DNA of 64,000 nucleotides from Parabacteroides sp. FAFU027 (GTDB taxonomy: Bacteria > Bacteroidota > Bacteroidia > Bacteroidales > UBA7332). The stretch lies in contig NZ_JAKZKV010000016.1 in assembly GCF_022808675.1 (NCBI RefSeq), forward strand, positions 26,808 through 90,807. The letters run 5' to 3'. The notes under the pieces were generated by a model. That model was not told where the DNA came from, ran no database searches, and worked only from the letters and a program-made list of their open reading frames with translations. Made by a program: the position numbers and the translations under genes. Position 1 is the stretch's first letter, and every line of letters starts with the position of its first letter. Below are positions 1 through 8,402 of the stretch, piece after piece.

Positions 1-75
1 TTTACAACGAAAACCATCCAAGGAAATGATACAATAGATATCAAAAATGGGAAGTTTACTTTTATTACCAAGTAG
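1..75 (+). CDS. C-terminal end of a gene cut by the window edge
   Basis: Frame 1 is open from the first base and stops at TAG 73-75, giving 24 residues that end in KFTFITK. This is too little to assign a family. A 9-bp inverted repeat lies immediately downstream, which fits the end of a transcription unit. The reading frame could also be chance, since only 75 bases are visible. Confidence 0.45.
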   Translation, partial: FTTKTIQGNDTIDIKNGKFTFITK

Positions 76-82
76 TTAGTAT

Positions 83-129
83 CTGTCTCGGCTTTAGCGC
101 AGTGTAACCCATACCTAAAACCGAGACAG
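83..129 (+). terminator. Hairpin after the truncated first gene
   Basis: CTGTCTCGG at 83-91 is matched perfectly by CCGAGACAG at 121-129. No strong T-run follows, so it may be a weak terminator or only a hairpin. Confidence 0.4.
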
Positions 130-187
130 CTTGTAGCTGTTTATTCGCTTTTCGACATCATTTCAAAACGGCATAAAACATCACACC

Positions 188-1462
188 ATGGCAACCAATA
201 AAAAGAAGAAAAAAGCACCGGCTCCGGTACGAATCAATCTCAAAACGACCAATACCTATTTTAATGAATTCGGGATTGTCGCCCCAAAAGTTTTGCAATT
301 AATGGGACTTAACCCTACTCTTTATGACAAGCTCACCAAACGGGAGAAGGAGAAATTGATGCAGCTCAAGTCTATTCCGTTTAAAATATCGGTCATGGAA
401 GGTAGCGCTGTCCCCAAGGCTTATGTGAAATACCTCCATGAGGAACTCTTTAGATATATGAAGAAAACGTATATCGGAGATCCGGAGGTGAACCTGACCT
501 TCTATGACTTCTGCACCTATGGGTTGACATTGGTGCATGAATTAACAATCAACAAGGCAAAACTATCAGCTGATGAACTCTCTCCTCTGGGTATTATAAA
601 GAAGAGAGCTGACATCTATTACGAGACCGACTTTAATGACCAAATCAGACCTCTATTCACCTACATCTACCATTTAACGATATTCCTGTCAAAGATCACC
701 TTCCGGGTATATGGTTTTATACACAAATGGGAACTCAACCAACACACCTTTTACTCCACCTGCAAAATTCTGGTATACTCCCAAGAGACAGAACGCAAGA
801 GCTTTATTTATCAAAATACGGAACGCGTGGCCTATCGGCTTGCCATTTCAAAACTGCATAATATCGGATTGGATTATCTGAAAATAAAGTACAATAACGT
901 ATTTAAAGAGAGTCACGATACCCGGGATCTAAAGGTCTATATACAAAGCCATGCCTTATTCCGCATCAAAGAACGCCTCGATTCGGTTTCACCCTACTTC
1001 AACAACTTCGATCTCCGGGCATCCATCATGGATTGTCAGATCTGTAAGCTGGAAAATAACCGGCTCGCCATTATCTTCCGCACTCACGTTAAACAGATCA
1101 CCGGATACATGCCTTTTATCATCATTGGAGATAGTCTTTATATCCTAAGCTTCCTGCCACTGTGCAGCTACAGCACCCCTCAGGGAAAACAACTAATGCA
1201 GATACTACAGTTAAACAAAGATGATACAGTATTTCTGGGACTTGACAAGCTTAGCTTTTATAAGAAAACGGACTTTGATCATCTTCCTATTTTAAAGCAA
1301 GCGTTGATAGACGCCGACATGTGGTATCTGACCGATATCCCTTCAGAGGATGAATATGTCAGGGAAAAACCGGCCCTGGTAGTCCGTCGGTTCTTTGAGC
1401 AGCACACGCCTATTCCGGACAGAGTGAGTATATTGAATGATATTGCGGAGGTGATAGATTAG
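188..1462 (+). CDS. Uncharacterised 424-residue protein
   Basis: I do not recognise this protein. It begins with a very basic stretch (MATNKKKKK) and has no signal peptide or membrane segment, so it is probably cytosolic. The middle is rich in aromatic residues, and residues about 250-265 contain an H-x3-R-x3-R pattern (SHALFRIKERLD) that may be functional. Codon usage looks like the neighbouring genes and gives no sign of recent transfer. It stands alone, with a hairpin upstream and a secreted-protein gene 124 bp downstream. The ATG at 188 is the first in frame and lies shortly after the upstream hairpin, so the start is reasonable. Confidence 0.75.
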   Translation: MATNKKKKKAPAPVRINLKTTNTYFNEFGIVAPKVLQLMGLNPTLYDKLTKREKEKLMQLKSIPFKISVMEGSAVPKAYVKYLHEELFRYMKKTYIGDPEVNLTFYDFCTYGLTLVHELTINKAKLSADELSPLGIIKKRADIYYETDFNDQIRPLFTYIYHLTIFLSKITFRVYGFIHKWELNQHTFYSTCKILVYSQETERKSFIYQNTERVAYRLAISKLHNIGLDYLKIKYNNVFKESHDTRDLKVYIQSHALFRIKERLDSVSPYFNNFDLRASIMDCQICKLENNRLAIIFRTHVKQITGYMPFIIIGDSLYILSFLPLCSYSTPQGKQLMQILQLNKDDTVFLGLDKLSFYKKTDFDHLPILKQALIDADMWYLTDIPSEDEYVREKPALVVRRFFEQHTPIPDRVSILNDIAEVID

Positions 1463-1586
1463 CTAACCTATAATTCGTTTTACGATAATGGGAGAGGCCT
1501 TGAATAGAGAACAACCTCTATAACAAAAGAATACAAACTTTTTTCTCTTCGAATTATTTATCGAAGCCAATAATCACACAAAAAAT

Positions 1587-2132
1587 ATGAAGAAACTTAC
1601 TGGAATCATTTTATTCTTTGGAATAATCACCAACATTTTTGCACAAAATGCATCCGTAGAAAAATCAGTCACCAGCATTCAAACCGGTGTGTTGGGTATC
1701 TGGGTAAATAACGAGTGCCGATTGACAAACCACATTGCATTACGCTCAGAAGCGGGTCTGGGAACGGTTGCTGAAGATATTATATACATCCTAACACCAA
1801 CTTTGTCCGTTGAGCCCAGGTATTACTACAATCTTGATAGCAGACAAGCAATAAATAAACCCACAGAGCATAATTGTGGTAATTTCTGGGCATTAAACGT
1901 TCGCTATTTTCCGGACTGGAAAGTGTTTGGAGCTCTTGAAAAATCAACAATTATGGATCAAATCAATATCATCCCCAAGTGGGGAATAAGAAGACCTCTT
2001 GGCCAACACTTTAACTACGAGACAGGTCTTGGATTAGGAGTCAAACATATCTTTCGAAAGAAATACGGATATGCTGAAGATAAAAATGATGCTGCAATTG
2101 ACATCCACTTGAGAGTTGGATATACTTTTTAA
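1587..2132 (+). CDS. Secreted outer-membrane beta-barrel-like protein
   Basis: The 181-residue product starts with a clear Sec signal peptide (MKKLTGIILFFGIITNIFAQN, cleavage expected after FAQ or nearby). The mature part has alternating amphipathic strands and ends in an aromatic residue (VGYTF), as outer-membrane barrel proteins do. Its size is near that of eight-stranded barrels. The ligand or role cannot be told from the sequence. It is one of a run of small secreted proteins between 1.5 and 4.3 kb and may be transcribed alone. Confidence 0.7.
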   Translation: MKKLTGIILFFGIITNIFAQNASVEKSVTSIQTGVLGIWVNNECRLTNHIALRSEAGLGTVAEDIIYILTPTLSVEPRYYYNLDSRQAINKPTEHNCGNFWALNVRYFPDWKVFGALEKSTIMDQINIIPKWGIRRPLGQHFNYETGLGLGVKHIFRKKYGYAEDKNDAAIDIHLRVGYTF

Positions 2133-2239
2133 AAGCTCTTCCCCATTTCCTAACGAGGGGTAAGTGGTAAAACACTTCCAACGTTGAAATCTAATCGCGA
2201 TAAATTAGCTTGAACAACAAACCATATAACCCACCAACT

Positions 2240-2911
2240 ATGAAAACAAAGCACCCACTCACAGTACTTCTCTTTACCTTATTATTTACCACCGCCTTTG
2301 CCCAGCAAAAGGAATACACCGTCTCCCTTGACAGCCGTAATGCCGCAATTGCACTGACCAACAAGGCCGACAGCCTGATCACTCAAGGGAAATACGAAGC
2401 AGCAATACCACTCCTGGAAAAGTCTATTGCAACGGATTCGGTGTATCGGCCAGCTTACATCCGCCTGTGCAAAGCCGTGATGCAGGGCAGCGGCCATTCA
2501 ACTAAAGTCCCGTTCTACATGAATAAAGCCAAGTGTCTCTTTGACAAGGATAATGAGATTTATTATTTCCTCGGGGAGTACTACCGCACGAATCAGGATC
2601 CAAAGAGCGCACTAAAGGAGTACAATAAGGCCATCGAATTCGGCAAAATCAATAAGACAGACAACGCCACTATGCTCCACTATTATTTTAACCGGGGTGT
2701 GTGCCATTTGAAACTGGAGATGCTTCCGCAAGCCTACGACGACCTGAGCGAAGTGCTGCGTATCAACCCATCTTATTCAAACGCATTGGTCAACCGCGGC
2801 ATTTGCCTTTACATGATGAAAAAGCCCCAAGAGGCTTGTACCGACTGGCGCAAATCAGTAGCTTTGGGCAATCCTTCTGCCAAGGGATATCTGGCGAAGT
2901 ATGATAAATAA
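2240..2911 (+). CDS. Secreted tetratricopeptide-repeat protein
   Basis: The product has a signal peptide (MKTKHPLTVLLFTLLFTTAFAQ) and then several TPR helical pairs: around GKYEAAIPLLEKS, DPKSALKEYNKAIEFGK, MLPQAYDDLSEVLRINPSY and KKPQEACTDWRKSVALG. TPR proteins of this kind act as periplasmic or outer-membrane scaffolds. I chose the ATG at 2240 rather than the ATG ten codons upstream at 2210, because only the shorter form begins with a normal signal peptide. The last 24 bp of the gene, including the stop codon region, recur exactly 776 bp downstream (3662-3685), after the next gene. Confidence 0.82.
   Translation: MKTKHPLTVLLFTLLFTTAFAQQKEYTVSLDSRNAAIALTNKADSLITQGKYEAAIPLLEKSIATDSVYRPAYIRLCKAVMQGSGHSTKVPFYMNKAKCLFDKDNEIYYFLGEYYRTNQDPKSALKEYNKAIEFGKINKTDNATMLHYYFNRGVCHLKLEMLPQAYDDLSEVLRINPSYSNALVNRGICLYMMKKPQEACTDWRKSVALGNPSAKGYLAKYDK
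2886..2909 (+). repeat. 24-bp direct repeat, copy 1 (3' end of the TPR gene)
   Basis: The 24 bases at 2886-2909 are identical to 3662-3685. They encode the last residues of the TPR protein and most of its stop region. The pair brackets the outer-membrane protein gene 2937-3599. Confidence 0.85.
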
Positions 2912-2936
2912 AATATAAAACCAAGTTTCACCTACT

Positions 2937-3599
2937 ATGAAAATTATACGAACGTTATTTACTCTCCTTTTCTCAATATTGTTTACTACAATGGTATATC
3001 CACAAGAAGGACTCTCCATACAACTGGGTCCTTCTATTTCTTTACCAGATAATAGCTTCAAGCACATATCCGTAAGCAATGCAGGTGTGGACTTAGGAGT
3101 TGAATATAAGTACCCTTTAAATAAAAGAGGACTAGATATTATGTTTAGCGCTGATTTCTTAAACAACAGGTACACGCTTGATAATTCTAGCTATTACAGT
3201 AATTTTGGTTCTTACTCCAAATATGCATGTCCAATTCCAACAAATAAATATGTAAGTATTTCCAGTCTTCCTTTATTGACTGGATTATCGTTACATAAAG
3301 AATTTATTGAAGATTCAGAGTTCTTTATTTCAGGAGGGATTGGGCCTAATTTTATGCTTGTTCCGAATATAGAGTATTATTGGTATGGAGAAAAGGAATA
3401 TTACAAATCAGGCATATATACAATGCTGTCAACTAAATTGAGTACAGGATTTGTTGTTGATGAAAAGTACTCTTTTAAAATTGACTATTTCATGTTTTGG
3501 GGGCATTTTCCCGACCCCGTATCCGGTATTTTAGATCTGGATTTTGTAGGTCTACGCCGCGACCCTGTATTAGCATTGACATTTGGAGTTTATTTATAG
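2937..3599 (+). CDS. Secreted outer-membrane beta-barrel-like protein
   Basis: The 220-residue product starts with a signal peptide (MKIIRTLFTLLFSILFTTMVYPQEG). The rest alternates polar and hydrophobic residues, is rich in Gly and Tyr, and ends GVYL, all in keeping with a small outer-membrane barrel of the porin-like superfamily. It starts 25 bp after the TPR gene and could be co-transcribed with it. It is more AT-rich than the TPR gene and sits exactly between two copies of a 24-bp direct repeat, so it may have been inserted or duplicated as a unit. Confidence 0.72.
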   Translation: MKIIRTLFTLLFSILFTTMVYPQEGLSIQLGPSISLPDNSFKHISVSNAGVDLGVEYKYPLNKRGLDIMFSADFLNNRYTLDNSSYYSNFGSYSKYACPIPTNKYVSISSLPLLTGLSLHKEFIEDSEFFISGGIGPNFMLVPNIEYYWYGEKEYYKSGIYTMLSTKLSTGFVVDEKYSFKIDYFMFWGHFPDPVSGILDLDFVGLRRDPVLALTFGVYL

Positions 3600-3661
3600 A
3601 ATATCAACAACCGTTTTGGGGTTGTATAAACCCGTACCCAAAATCAGGATTACATGAAGCA

Positions 3662-3685
3662 GATATCTGGCGAAGTATGATAAAT
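3662..3685 (+). repeat. 24-bp direct repeat, copy 2 (non-coding relic)
   Basis: This is an exact copy of the 3' end of the TPR gene (2886-2909), here without the gene in front. It looks like a relic of the original TPR gene end, left when the sequence between the copies was inserted or duplicated. Confidence 0.8.
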
Positions 3686-3700
3686 GACAGACCGAAATGG

Positions 3701-3742
3701 AAAAGGCGATCCAATCAATATGAATGAATCGCCTTTTCTTGT
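3701..3742 (+). terminator. Bidirectional Rho-independent terminator
   Basis: AAAAGGCGAT at 3701-3710 pairs with ATCGCCTTTT at 3728-3737. Both strands end in T-rich sequence, and the hairpin separates the rightward gene 2937-3599 from the leftward gene 3760-4254. Confidence 0.8.
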
Positions 3743-3759
3743 TCTACACAGCCGTAAAA

Positions 3760-4254
3760 TCAAAAATTCAGGCTGGCAAAGAAAACCAGATTACTATGAT
3801 CTGAAACGTCTTTGTTAAACATCTTATAGTAAGTCCCTTTCACTCCTACCCCGAGAAAACTGGTAACCAACATACTACCTTTCACCTGCAACGGAATATC
3901 CATATCCAGTCTGCTATCAGAACCCGCTCCTGCCGAAGGTGAAAAAATGCCACCCAGTCCGATTGATCCTGCCACCAAGAAATTCCTATTTAGTTTAAAA
4001 TACGGACCTATTTTAGCATCAAAAACGTGGCTATTGATAATGTTCTTTTTACTCACCAGATTATAATCAAAGAATGTGGCAAAATTACTGTTGATACTCC
4101 GGGTTACAGCAATATTTAAATCGCTGTAAGAAGATGGTGTATTTACCACACCCAGCCCAACTTCCATATAAGACATTCCGGCTCCACGTGACTGACTAAA
4201 GGCTGTTACCGCCCCAAAAGCAAACACTACTACTATTATAAAATACCTTTTCAT
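3760..4254 (-). CDS. Secreted outer-membrane protein, small
   Basis: The 164-residue product has a signal peptide (MKRYFIIVVVFAFGAVTAFSQS) and a mature part with repeated short amphipathic strands ending in an aromatic residue (FASLNF), typical of a Bacteroidota eight-stranded beta-barrel. It transcribes toward the terminator at 3701-3742, convergent with the upstream cluster. No specific function can be assigned. Confidence 0.7.
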   Translation of the reverse strand: MKRYFIIVVVFAFGAVTAFSQSRGAGMSYMEVGLGVVNTPSSYSDLNIAVTRSINSNFATFFDYNLVSKKNIINSHVFDAKIGPYFKLNRNFLVAGSIGLGGIFSPSAGAGSDSRLDMDIPLQVKGSMLVTSFLGVGVKGTYYKMFNKDVSDHSNLVFFASLNF

Positions 4255-4332
4255 CTTCTGCTATTTAATCGTATTTATTATGGTTAATGATTCTCGATTC
4301 GAAACATTAAACAGGCTCTTAGCTTCCACCAA

Positions 4333-5031
4333 TTAGTTTTTCATAAACTTCTTCCAGGCTTTAAAGTTCCCGTTAAACAGGTTGACATCCACCTTACCGG
4401 GAGCGCCTTTGAATTTCCCGTCGTGCGACTGCTGCCAAAGCGTCCAGTCACGGTCAATCTGTGGCGGTGTGCCTATTGAGCAAATCCAGATGCGGTTTTT
4501 CGGGAATTTTCCTTCCACATACTTCCGGTAAGAGTTTTTATCGGAATAGATCACCACACTACGTGATGAATGATCCTCCACCTCATCTATAAAGTCTTTG
4601 ATTTCGCGGGTAATATCGTCGGCTGACTTTGTGGTGTTGTATTGGCCCCACTCTTCCACATCGACCACAGGAGGAAGATCCAGCTTTTTCAGATTAACCT
4701 GAGACAGGAAGTTATTGGCCTGCTCCTCCCCCGTCCGGTGAAAACGAAAGAAATGGTAAGCTCCCACCGGTATGCCCACCTCTTTAGCCTCTTTAAAATT
4801 GTAGTCATAACGGGGATCAATATAATCCGCCCCTTCTGTAGATTTCACGTAGGCGAAGTCCACTCCCTGAGTCTTTAACTTTTCCCAGTTTATTACTCCG
4901 GTATGCTTCGACACATCTATGCCTATAATCGGGCTGTCTGGTTTACGTTTGGTTTTCTTTTCTCGTTTACCGTAAGCAAATATTCCACCCACACATAGCA
5001 GTAACAGGATTGCTACCTTTATTTTATTCAT
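4333..5031 (-). CDS. GH25 family lysozyme (N-acetylmuramidase)
   Basis: The protein hydrolyses the beta-1,4 bond between N-acetylmuramic acid and N-acetylglucosamine in peptidoglycan. GH25 signatures are clear: the first strand GIDVSKHTGVINW with its Asp, AYVKSTEG, GAYHFFRF, and the catalytic pair in PVVDVEEW. A membrane segment near residues 4-19 (VAILLLLCVGGIFAYG) directs export and may anchor it. I chose the ATG at 5031, since it puts a normal signal sequence at the N-terminus; an ATG 11 codons upstream (5064) is also possible. In Bacteroidales such enzymes serve in wall turnover or in attack on other bacteria. Confidence 0.88.
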   Translation of the reverse strand: MNKIKVAILLLLCVGGIFAYGKREKKTKRKPDSPIIGIDVSKHTGVINWEKLKTQGVDFAYVKSTEGADYIDPRYDYNFKEAKEVGIPVGAYHFFRFHRTGEEQANNFLSQVNLKKLDLPPVVDVEEWGQYNTTKSADDITREIKDFIDEVEDHSSRSVVIYSDKNSYRKYVEGKFPKNRIWICSIGTPPQIDRDWTLWQQSHDGKFKGAPGKVDVNLFNGNFKAWKKFMKN

Positions 5032-5229
5032 CTTTCTTATTTCCTTTTTCTGATTCGACTGCAAAATTAGTTGTTAAAAAAGTCTGCTCAAACCAAAAGG
5101 GTAATTAATTCACCAGTTTAACGTTTCCGAATGATGTAATATTCTGAAGGAAAACAAGAAACGGCTTCGGGTAAGCATTGTTAACCCTTGCATTAATATT
5201 CACTTACACCTTTTAGGCTGAAAATAGTC

Positions 5230-5237
5230 TATCTTTG
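5230..5237 (+). promoter_or_regulatory. Bacteroidota -7 box for dnaG
   Basis: TATCTTTG matches the TAnnTTTG consensus and lies 65 bp before the dnaG start. A clear TTG at the expected -33 distance is missing; a T-rich stretch (5211-5214) is there instead. Confidence 0.55.
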
Positions 5238-5301
5238 CAGACCGGTCAGAATGCATCTTCAAGTCGCGCCTTGACCGTTTAACTGAATCCCTTCAAAACA
5301 A

Positions 5302-7269
5302 ATGATCGACCAGGCTACCATAGACCGCATCATGAACGCTGCCCAGATTGTAGAGGTGGTGTCTGATTTCGTGAGTTTGCGCAAACGAGGCGTGAACTAC
5401 CAGGGACTATGTCCGTTTCACGACGAGAAGACTCCGTCGTTCAGCGTATCGCCGTCGAAGGGAATTTGCAAATGCTTCAGTTGCGGTAAGGGTGGAAATC
5501 CCGTGCACTTTATTATGGAGCACGAGCAATTGTCGTTTCAGGATGCACTGAAATACCTGGCGAAAAAATACAGCATCGAGATCGTTGAGAAGGAGATGAC
5601 CAACGAGGAGCGTCAGGCGCAGAATGAACGCGAAAGTATGTTCATCATCAACGCCTTCGCCCAGCAATACTTCTCCCGCATACTTTACGAAAATCCGGAA
5701 GGCATCGCAGTCGGACTCGCTTACTTCCGCGAAAGGGGTTTCCGCGATGATGTCATCAAGAAATTCCAGCTCGGTTTTTCTCCGGAAACGCGGGATGCTT
5801 TCACCCAGGAAGCATTACGTAGCGGATATAAAAAGGATTTTTTGCTCAAAACCGGACTCACTCTAGAACACGACGGACAACGCCTCTCCGACCGTTTCCG
5901 TGGCAGGGTGATGTTTCCCGTACATACGCTTTCGGGAAAAGTCGTTGCTTTCGGAGGACGTATCCTCAAGAAGGACGAGAAGATGGCGAAGTACCTCAAC
6001 TCGCCCGAATCGACCATTTACCATAAAAGTAACGAGCTTTACGGACTTTACCTGGCCAAACAGGCAATCGTAAAACACGACCGCTGCTTTTTGGTGGAAG
6101 GTTATACCGACGTGCTTTCGATGCACCAGGCGGGTATCGAGAATGTCGTGGCTTCTTCGGGTACTGCATTGACTCCCGGACAAATCCGCCTGATCCACCG
6201 TTTTTCCAATAATATCACGGTATTATATGATGGAGATGCCGCTGGTATCAAAGCCTCCATCCGGGGTATTGACCTTTTGCTCAAAGAGGGTATGAACATT
6301 AAGGTGGTACTTCTGCCACAGGGTGAAGACCCCGACTCATTTTCCCAAAAACAGAGCGCTTCATCATTCATCGAATATATCAAGGCAAATGAAACGGACT
6401 TTATCCGCTTCAAGACCAGCCTGCTCCTCGAAGAAGCCGGACAAGACCCGATCAAACGGGCAGCTCTGATTTCGGATATTGTCCGAAGTATTGCCCTGAT
6501 TCCGGAAGACATTGTCAAAGCGGTGTACATCAAGGAGTGTAGCCATCTGCTTGAAATCGACGAAAAGGTACTGATCAACGAGATCAACAAGCTCAAAATA
6601 TCCGAACTGGAAAAGGAGATGACCCGTACACAAGCGGATTACGTCCCCGCAGAACCGGATCCAACTCCGGAAGAGCTTGCTCAGGCTTTTGCTGAACCTG
6701 TCCCTATCAAACGCGATACCCGTTACGATCCGTATGAAAGGGAAATTATCCGCTTGGTAGTGCGTTATGGAGAGATTCCTTTCTTCAATTTCAATGATGA
6801 AGAGACACAGCAGGAATACAGTTACACTGTGGCCGAATATATTGCTTATGACTTACAACAGGACGAAATCGAGCTTCGCCATCCCATCTATAAAATCATT
6901 CTTGAAGAGTGTGCAAAACACTGCCGACAGGAGGAATTCAGGAGCGAACGCTATTTCGTAACATACCCTGATATCGAGACCAGTAAAATGGCCATTGAGC
7001 TTTCTACTGACCGTTATCAACTGAGCAAAATCCACTCGAAGTTCCAAACCGTAGAACATGAACAGGACCGCCTGTTAGAGGTCGTTCCTAAAGCAACTAT
7101 GGCATTGAAAGATGCGATGCTCAGGGATGAAATCCGTACTCTGCAGGAAGAGCTTAAACGTATGCCGACGATGGAACGCATCATGGAAATACAACAACGC
7201 CTGATTCAAATCAATGAAATCCGGGTACAACTCGCTAAAGAGCTGGGTGAACGGATTGTGGTGAGGTAA
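5302..7269 (+). CDS. dnaG: DNA primase
   Basis: DnaG makes the RNA primers for DNA replication. The N-terminal CHC2 zinc finger is intact: C37, H40, C58 and C61. The TOPRIM catalytic core follows with E266 in FLVEGYTD and the D310-G-D312 pair. The C-terminal part (about 430-655) is the helicase-interaction region, poorly conserved and rich in charged helices. The length of 655 residues is usual for Bacteroidota DnaG. The ATG at 5302 directly precedes the conserved MIDQATIDRI start. The gene stands alone, with a -7 box upstream and a degenerate repeat array right after its stop codon. Confidence 0.97.
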   Translation: MIDQATIDRIMNAAQIVEVVSDFVSLRKRGVNYQGLCPFHDEKTPSFSVSPSKGICKCFSCGKGGNPVHFIMEHEQLSFQDALKYLAKKYSIEIVEKEMTNEERQAQNERESMFIINAFAQQYFSRILYENPEGIAVGLAYFRERGFRDDVIKKFQLGFSPETRDAFTQEALRSGYKKDFLLKTGLTLEHDGQRLSDRFRGRVMFPVHTLSGKVVAFGGRILKKDEKMAKYLNSPESTIYHKSNELYGLYLAKQAIVKHDRCFLVEGYTDVLSMHQAGIENVVASSGTALTPGQIRLIHRFSNNITVLYDGDAAGIKASIRGIDLLLKEGMNIKVVLLPQGEDPDSFSQKQSASSFIEYIKANETDFIRFKTSLLLEEAGQDPIKRAALISDIVRSIALIPEDIVKAVYIKECSHLLEIDEKVLINEINKLKISELEKEMTRTQADYVPAEPDPTPEELAQAFAEPVPIKRDTRYDPYEREIIRLVVRYGEIPFFNFNDEETQQEYSYTVAEYIAYDLQQDEIELRHPIYKIILEECAKHCRQEEFRSERYFVTYPDIETSKMAIELSTDRYQLSKIHSKFQTVEHEQDRLLEVVPKATMALKDAMLRDEIRTLQEELKRMPTMERIMEIQQRLIQINEIRVQLAKELGERIVVR

Positions 7270-7291
7270 GACCGCCAACAGCTCCTCGAAC

Positions 7292-7543
7292 AACCTATCT
7301 CCTAGTTGCGAAATGGCAAACCGGATATCAAACAGGCTTTCGCAAGTTTGCAATGCGGCAAACGGATTCCAGTTTGTTAAGTCGCGTTAATGCGGAGGGG
7401 CAAACGAGAGCCAGATGGTTAAGTCGCATTAATGCAGAGCCTTGAACGAAGTCCAATTGGTTAAGCAGAGTTAATACCAAGACTTAAACGTGAATCCATT
7501 TGCCATTTCGCACAATGGCAAAGACACAAACCGCCCTGAAAAT
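7292..7543 (+). repeat. Degenerate 42-bp tandem repeat array, six units
   Basis: Units start at 7292, 7334, 7376, 7418, 7460 and 7502 with no insertions or deletions. The clearest units begin GTTAAGTCGC(A/G)TTAATGC (7376, 7418, with 7460 diverged), and most carry an AAAC near unit positions 26-29. The outer units are much diverged. The array fills the space between dnaG and a strong terminator. No open reading frame of note covers it. Confidence 0.7.
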
Positions 7544-7593
7544 CTGTTTCCGCGAAACAGTCATAAGCTATTTAGCTACAAATTACCATATTT

Positions 7594-7638
7594 TACCCCG
7601 CTTTAGGTACGCAAATACCTAAAGTGGGGTATTTTTTT
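7594..7638 (+). terminator. Strong Rho-independent terminator
   Basis: The 16-nt arms at 7594-7609 and 7616-7631 pair throughout, with one G-T pair. A run of seven T follows (7632-7638). Confidence 0.88.
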
Positions 7639-7695
7639 CGCCTTCCGGATTGCCGTACTTTGCATTATCAAATCAAACGTCTAAACAAGCAATAT

Positions 7696-8223
7696 ATGGC
7701 ATCTCAAATACTTATAGCCCCCGGTTACGGTAACTCAGGCCCCAACCACTGGCAAACCCTCTGGCAAAAAGAGAATCCCGAATTTATCCGCATCGAACAG
7801 AAAGACTGGTTTCTGCCCGTTGCAGAAGAGTGGATTGCATCTATAGAAAAACAAGTCGCTGGTTTTAAGGAAAACAGCATCATCGTGGCTCACAGTCTGG
7901 GCTGCATCGCGCTGGCTTTATGGTCTCAAAAGACCAAATTATCCATCAAAGGCGCTTTGCTGATTGCCCCTCCGGACACCGAAAACCCTGAATTTCCGCA
8001 CGAAATCAAGGGTTTCTCCCAAATCCCAAGAACTCCGCTACCTTTCAAAAGTATAGTGGTTTCAAGCACCAATGATGAATATTGCCATATCAGTCGGGCT
8101 GAAGAGTTTGCCAAAGGCTGGGGCAGCAAGTTTATCAACATCGGAGCCAAAGGGCACATCAATGCCAACTCCAACATTTACAACTGGCCGGAAGGACGAT
8201 TATATCTGAACGAGATTGTTTAA
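7696..8223 (+). CDS. RBBP9/YdeN-family serine hydrolase
   Basis: A small alpha/beta hydrolase of 175 residues. It starts ILIAPGYGNSGPNHWQTLW, the typical opening of the RBBP9/YdeN family. The catalytic triad is visible: Ser in AHSLGC, Asp in SSTNDEYC and His in GAKGHINA. There is no signal peptide, so it is cytosolic. The natural substrate of these hydrolases is generally unknown. I set the start at ATG 7696. A longer reading frame begins with GTG at 7624, but that codon lies inside the terminator stem and cannot be the real start. Confidence 0.85.
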   Translation: MASQILIAPGYGNSGPNHWQTLWQKENPEFIRIEQKDWFLPVAEEWIASIEKQVAGFKENSIIVAHSLGCIALALWSQKTKLSIKGALLIAPPDTENPEFPHEIKGFSQIPRTPLPFKSIVVSSTNDEYCHISRAEEFAKGWGSKFINIGAKGHINANSNIYNWPEGRLYLNEIV

Positions 8224-8230
8224 AAAGAAC

Positions 8231-8305
8231 CACCACTAAGACACAAAGAGCACTAAGCTACACGAAGTCTTTGTATCACTTTGTGCTTTTAGTGCCTTAG
8301 TGGTG
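8231..8305. repeat. Imperfect long palindrome (CACCACTAAG type)
   Basis: CACCACTAAG at 8231-8240 pairs perfectly with CTTAGTGGTG at 8296-8305. The inner sequence is made of related words (ACACAAAGAGCAC, TTTGTGCTTTTAGTGC). Palindromes of this word type are widespread as dispersed repeats in Bacteroidota and other genomes (from memory). It could also terminate the hydrolase transcript. Confidence 0.6.
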
Positions 8306-8402
8306 AATTCCGTCAAAATCTACAGGATATTTCCACAAAAACACAGTCCGTATTTACCTCAATATCGTAATTTCGTGGTCGATATTATCCAATCTACCGA
8401 TT

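Noticed and set aside
5407..7353. Leftward and off-frame reading frames within dnaG
   Set aside because: They lie antisense or out of frame to a complete, well-conserved gene; no independent features.
7624..7695. N-terminal extension of the RBBP9-like hydrolase
   Set aside because: Its GTG lies inside the terminator stem; the family starts at ATG 7696.
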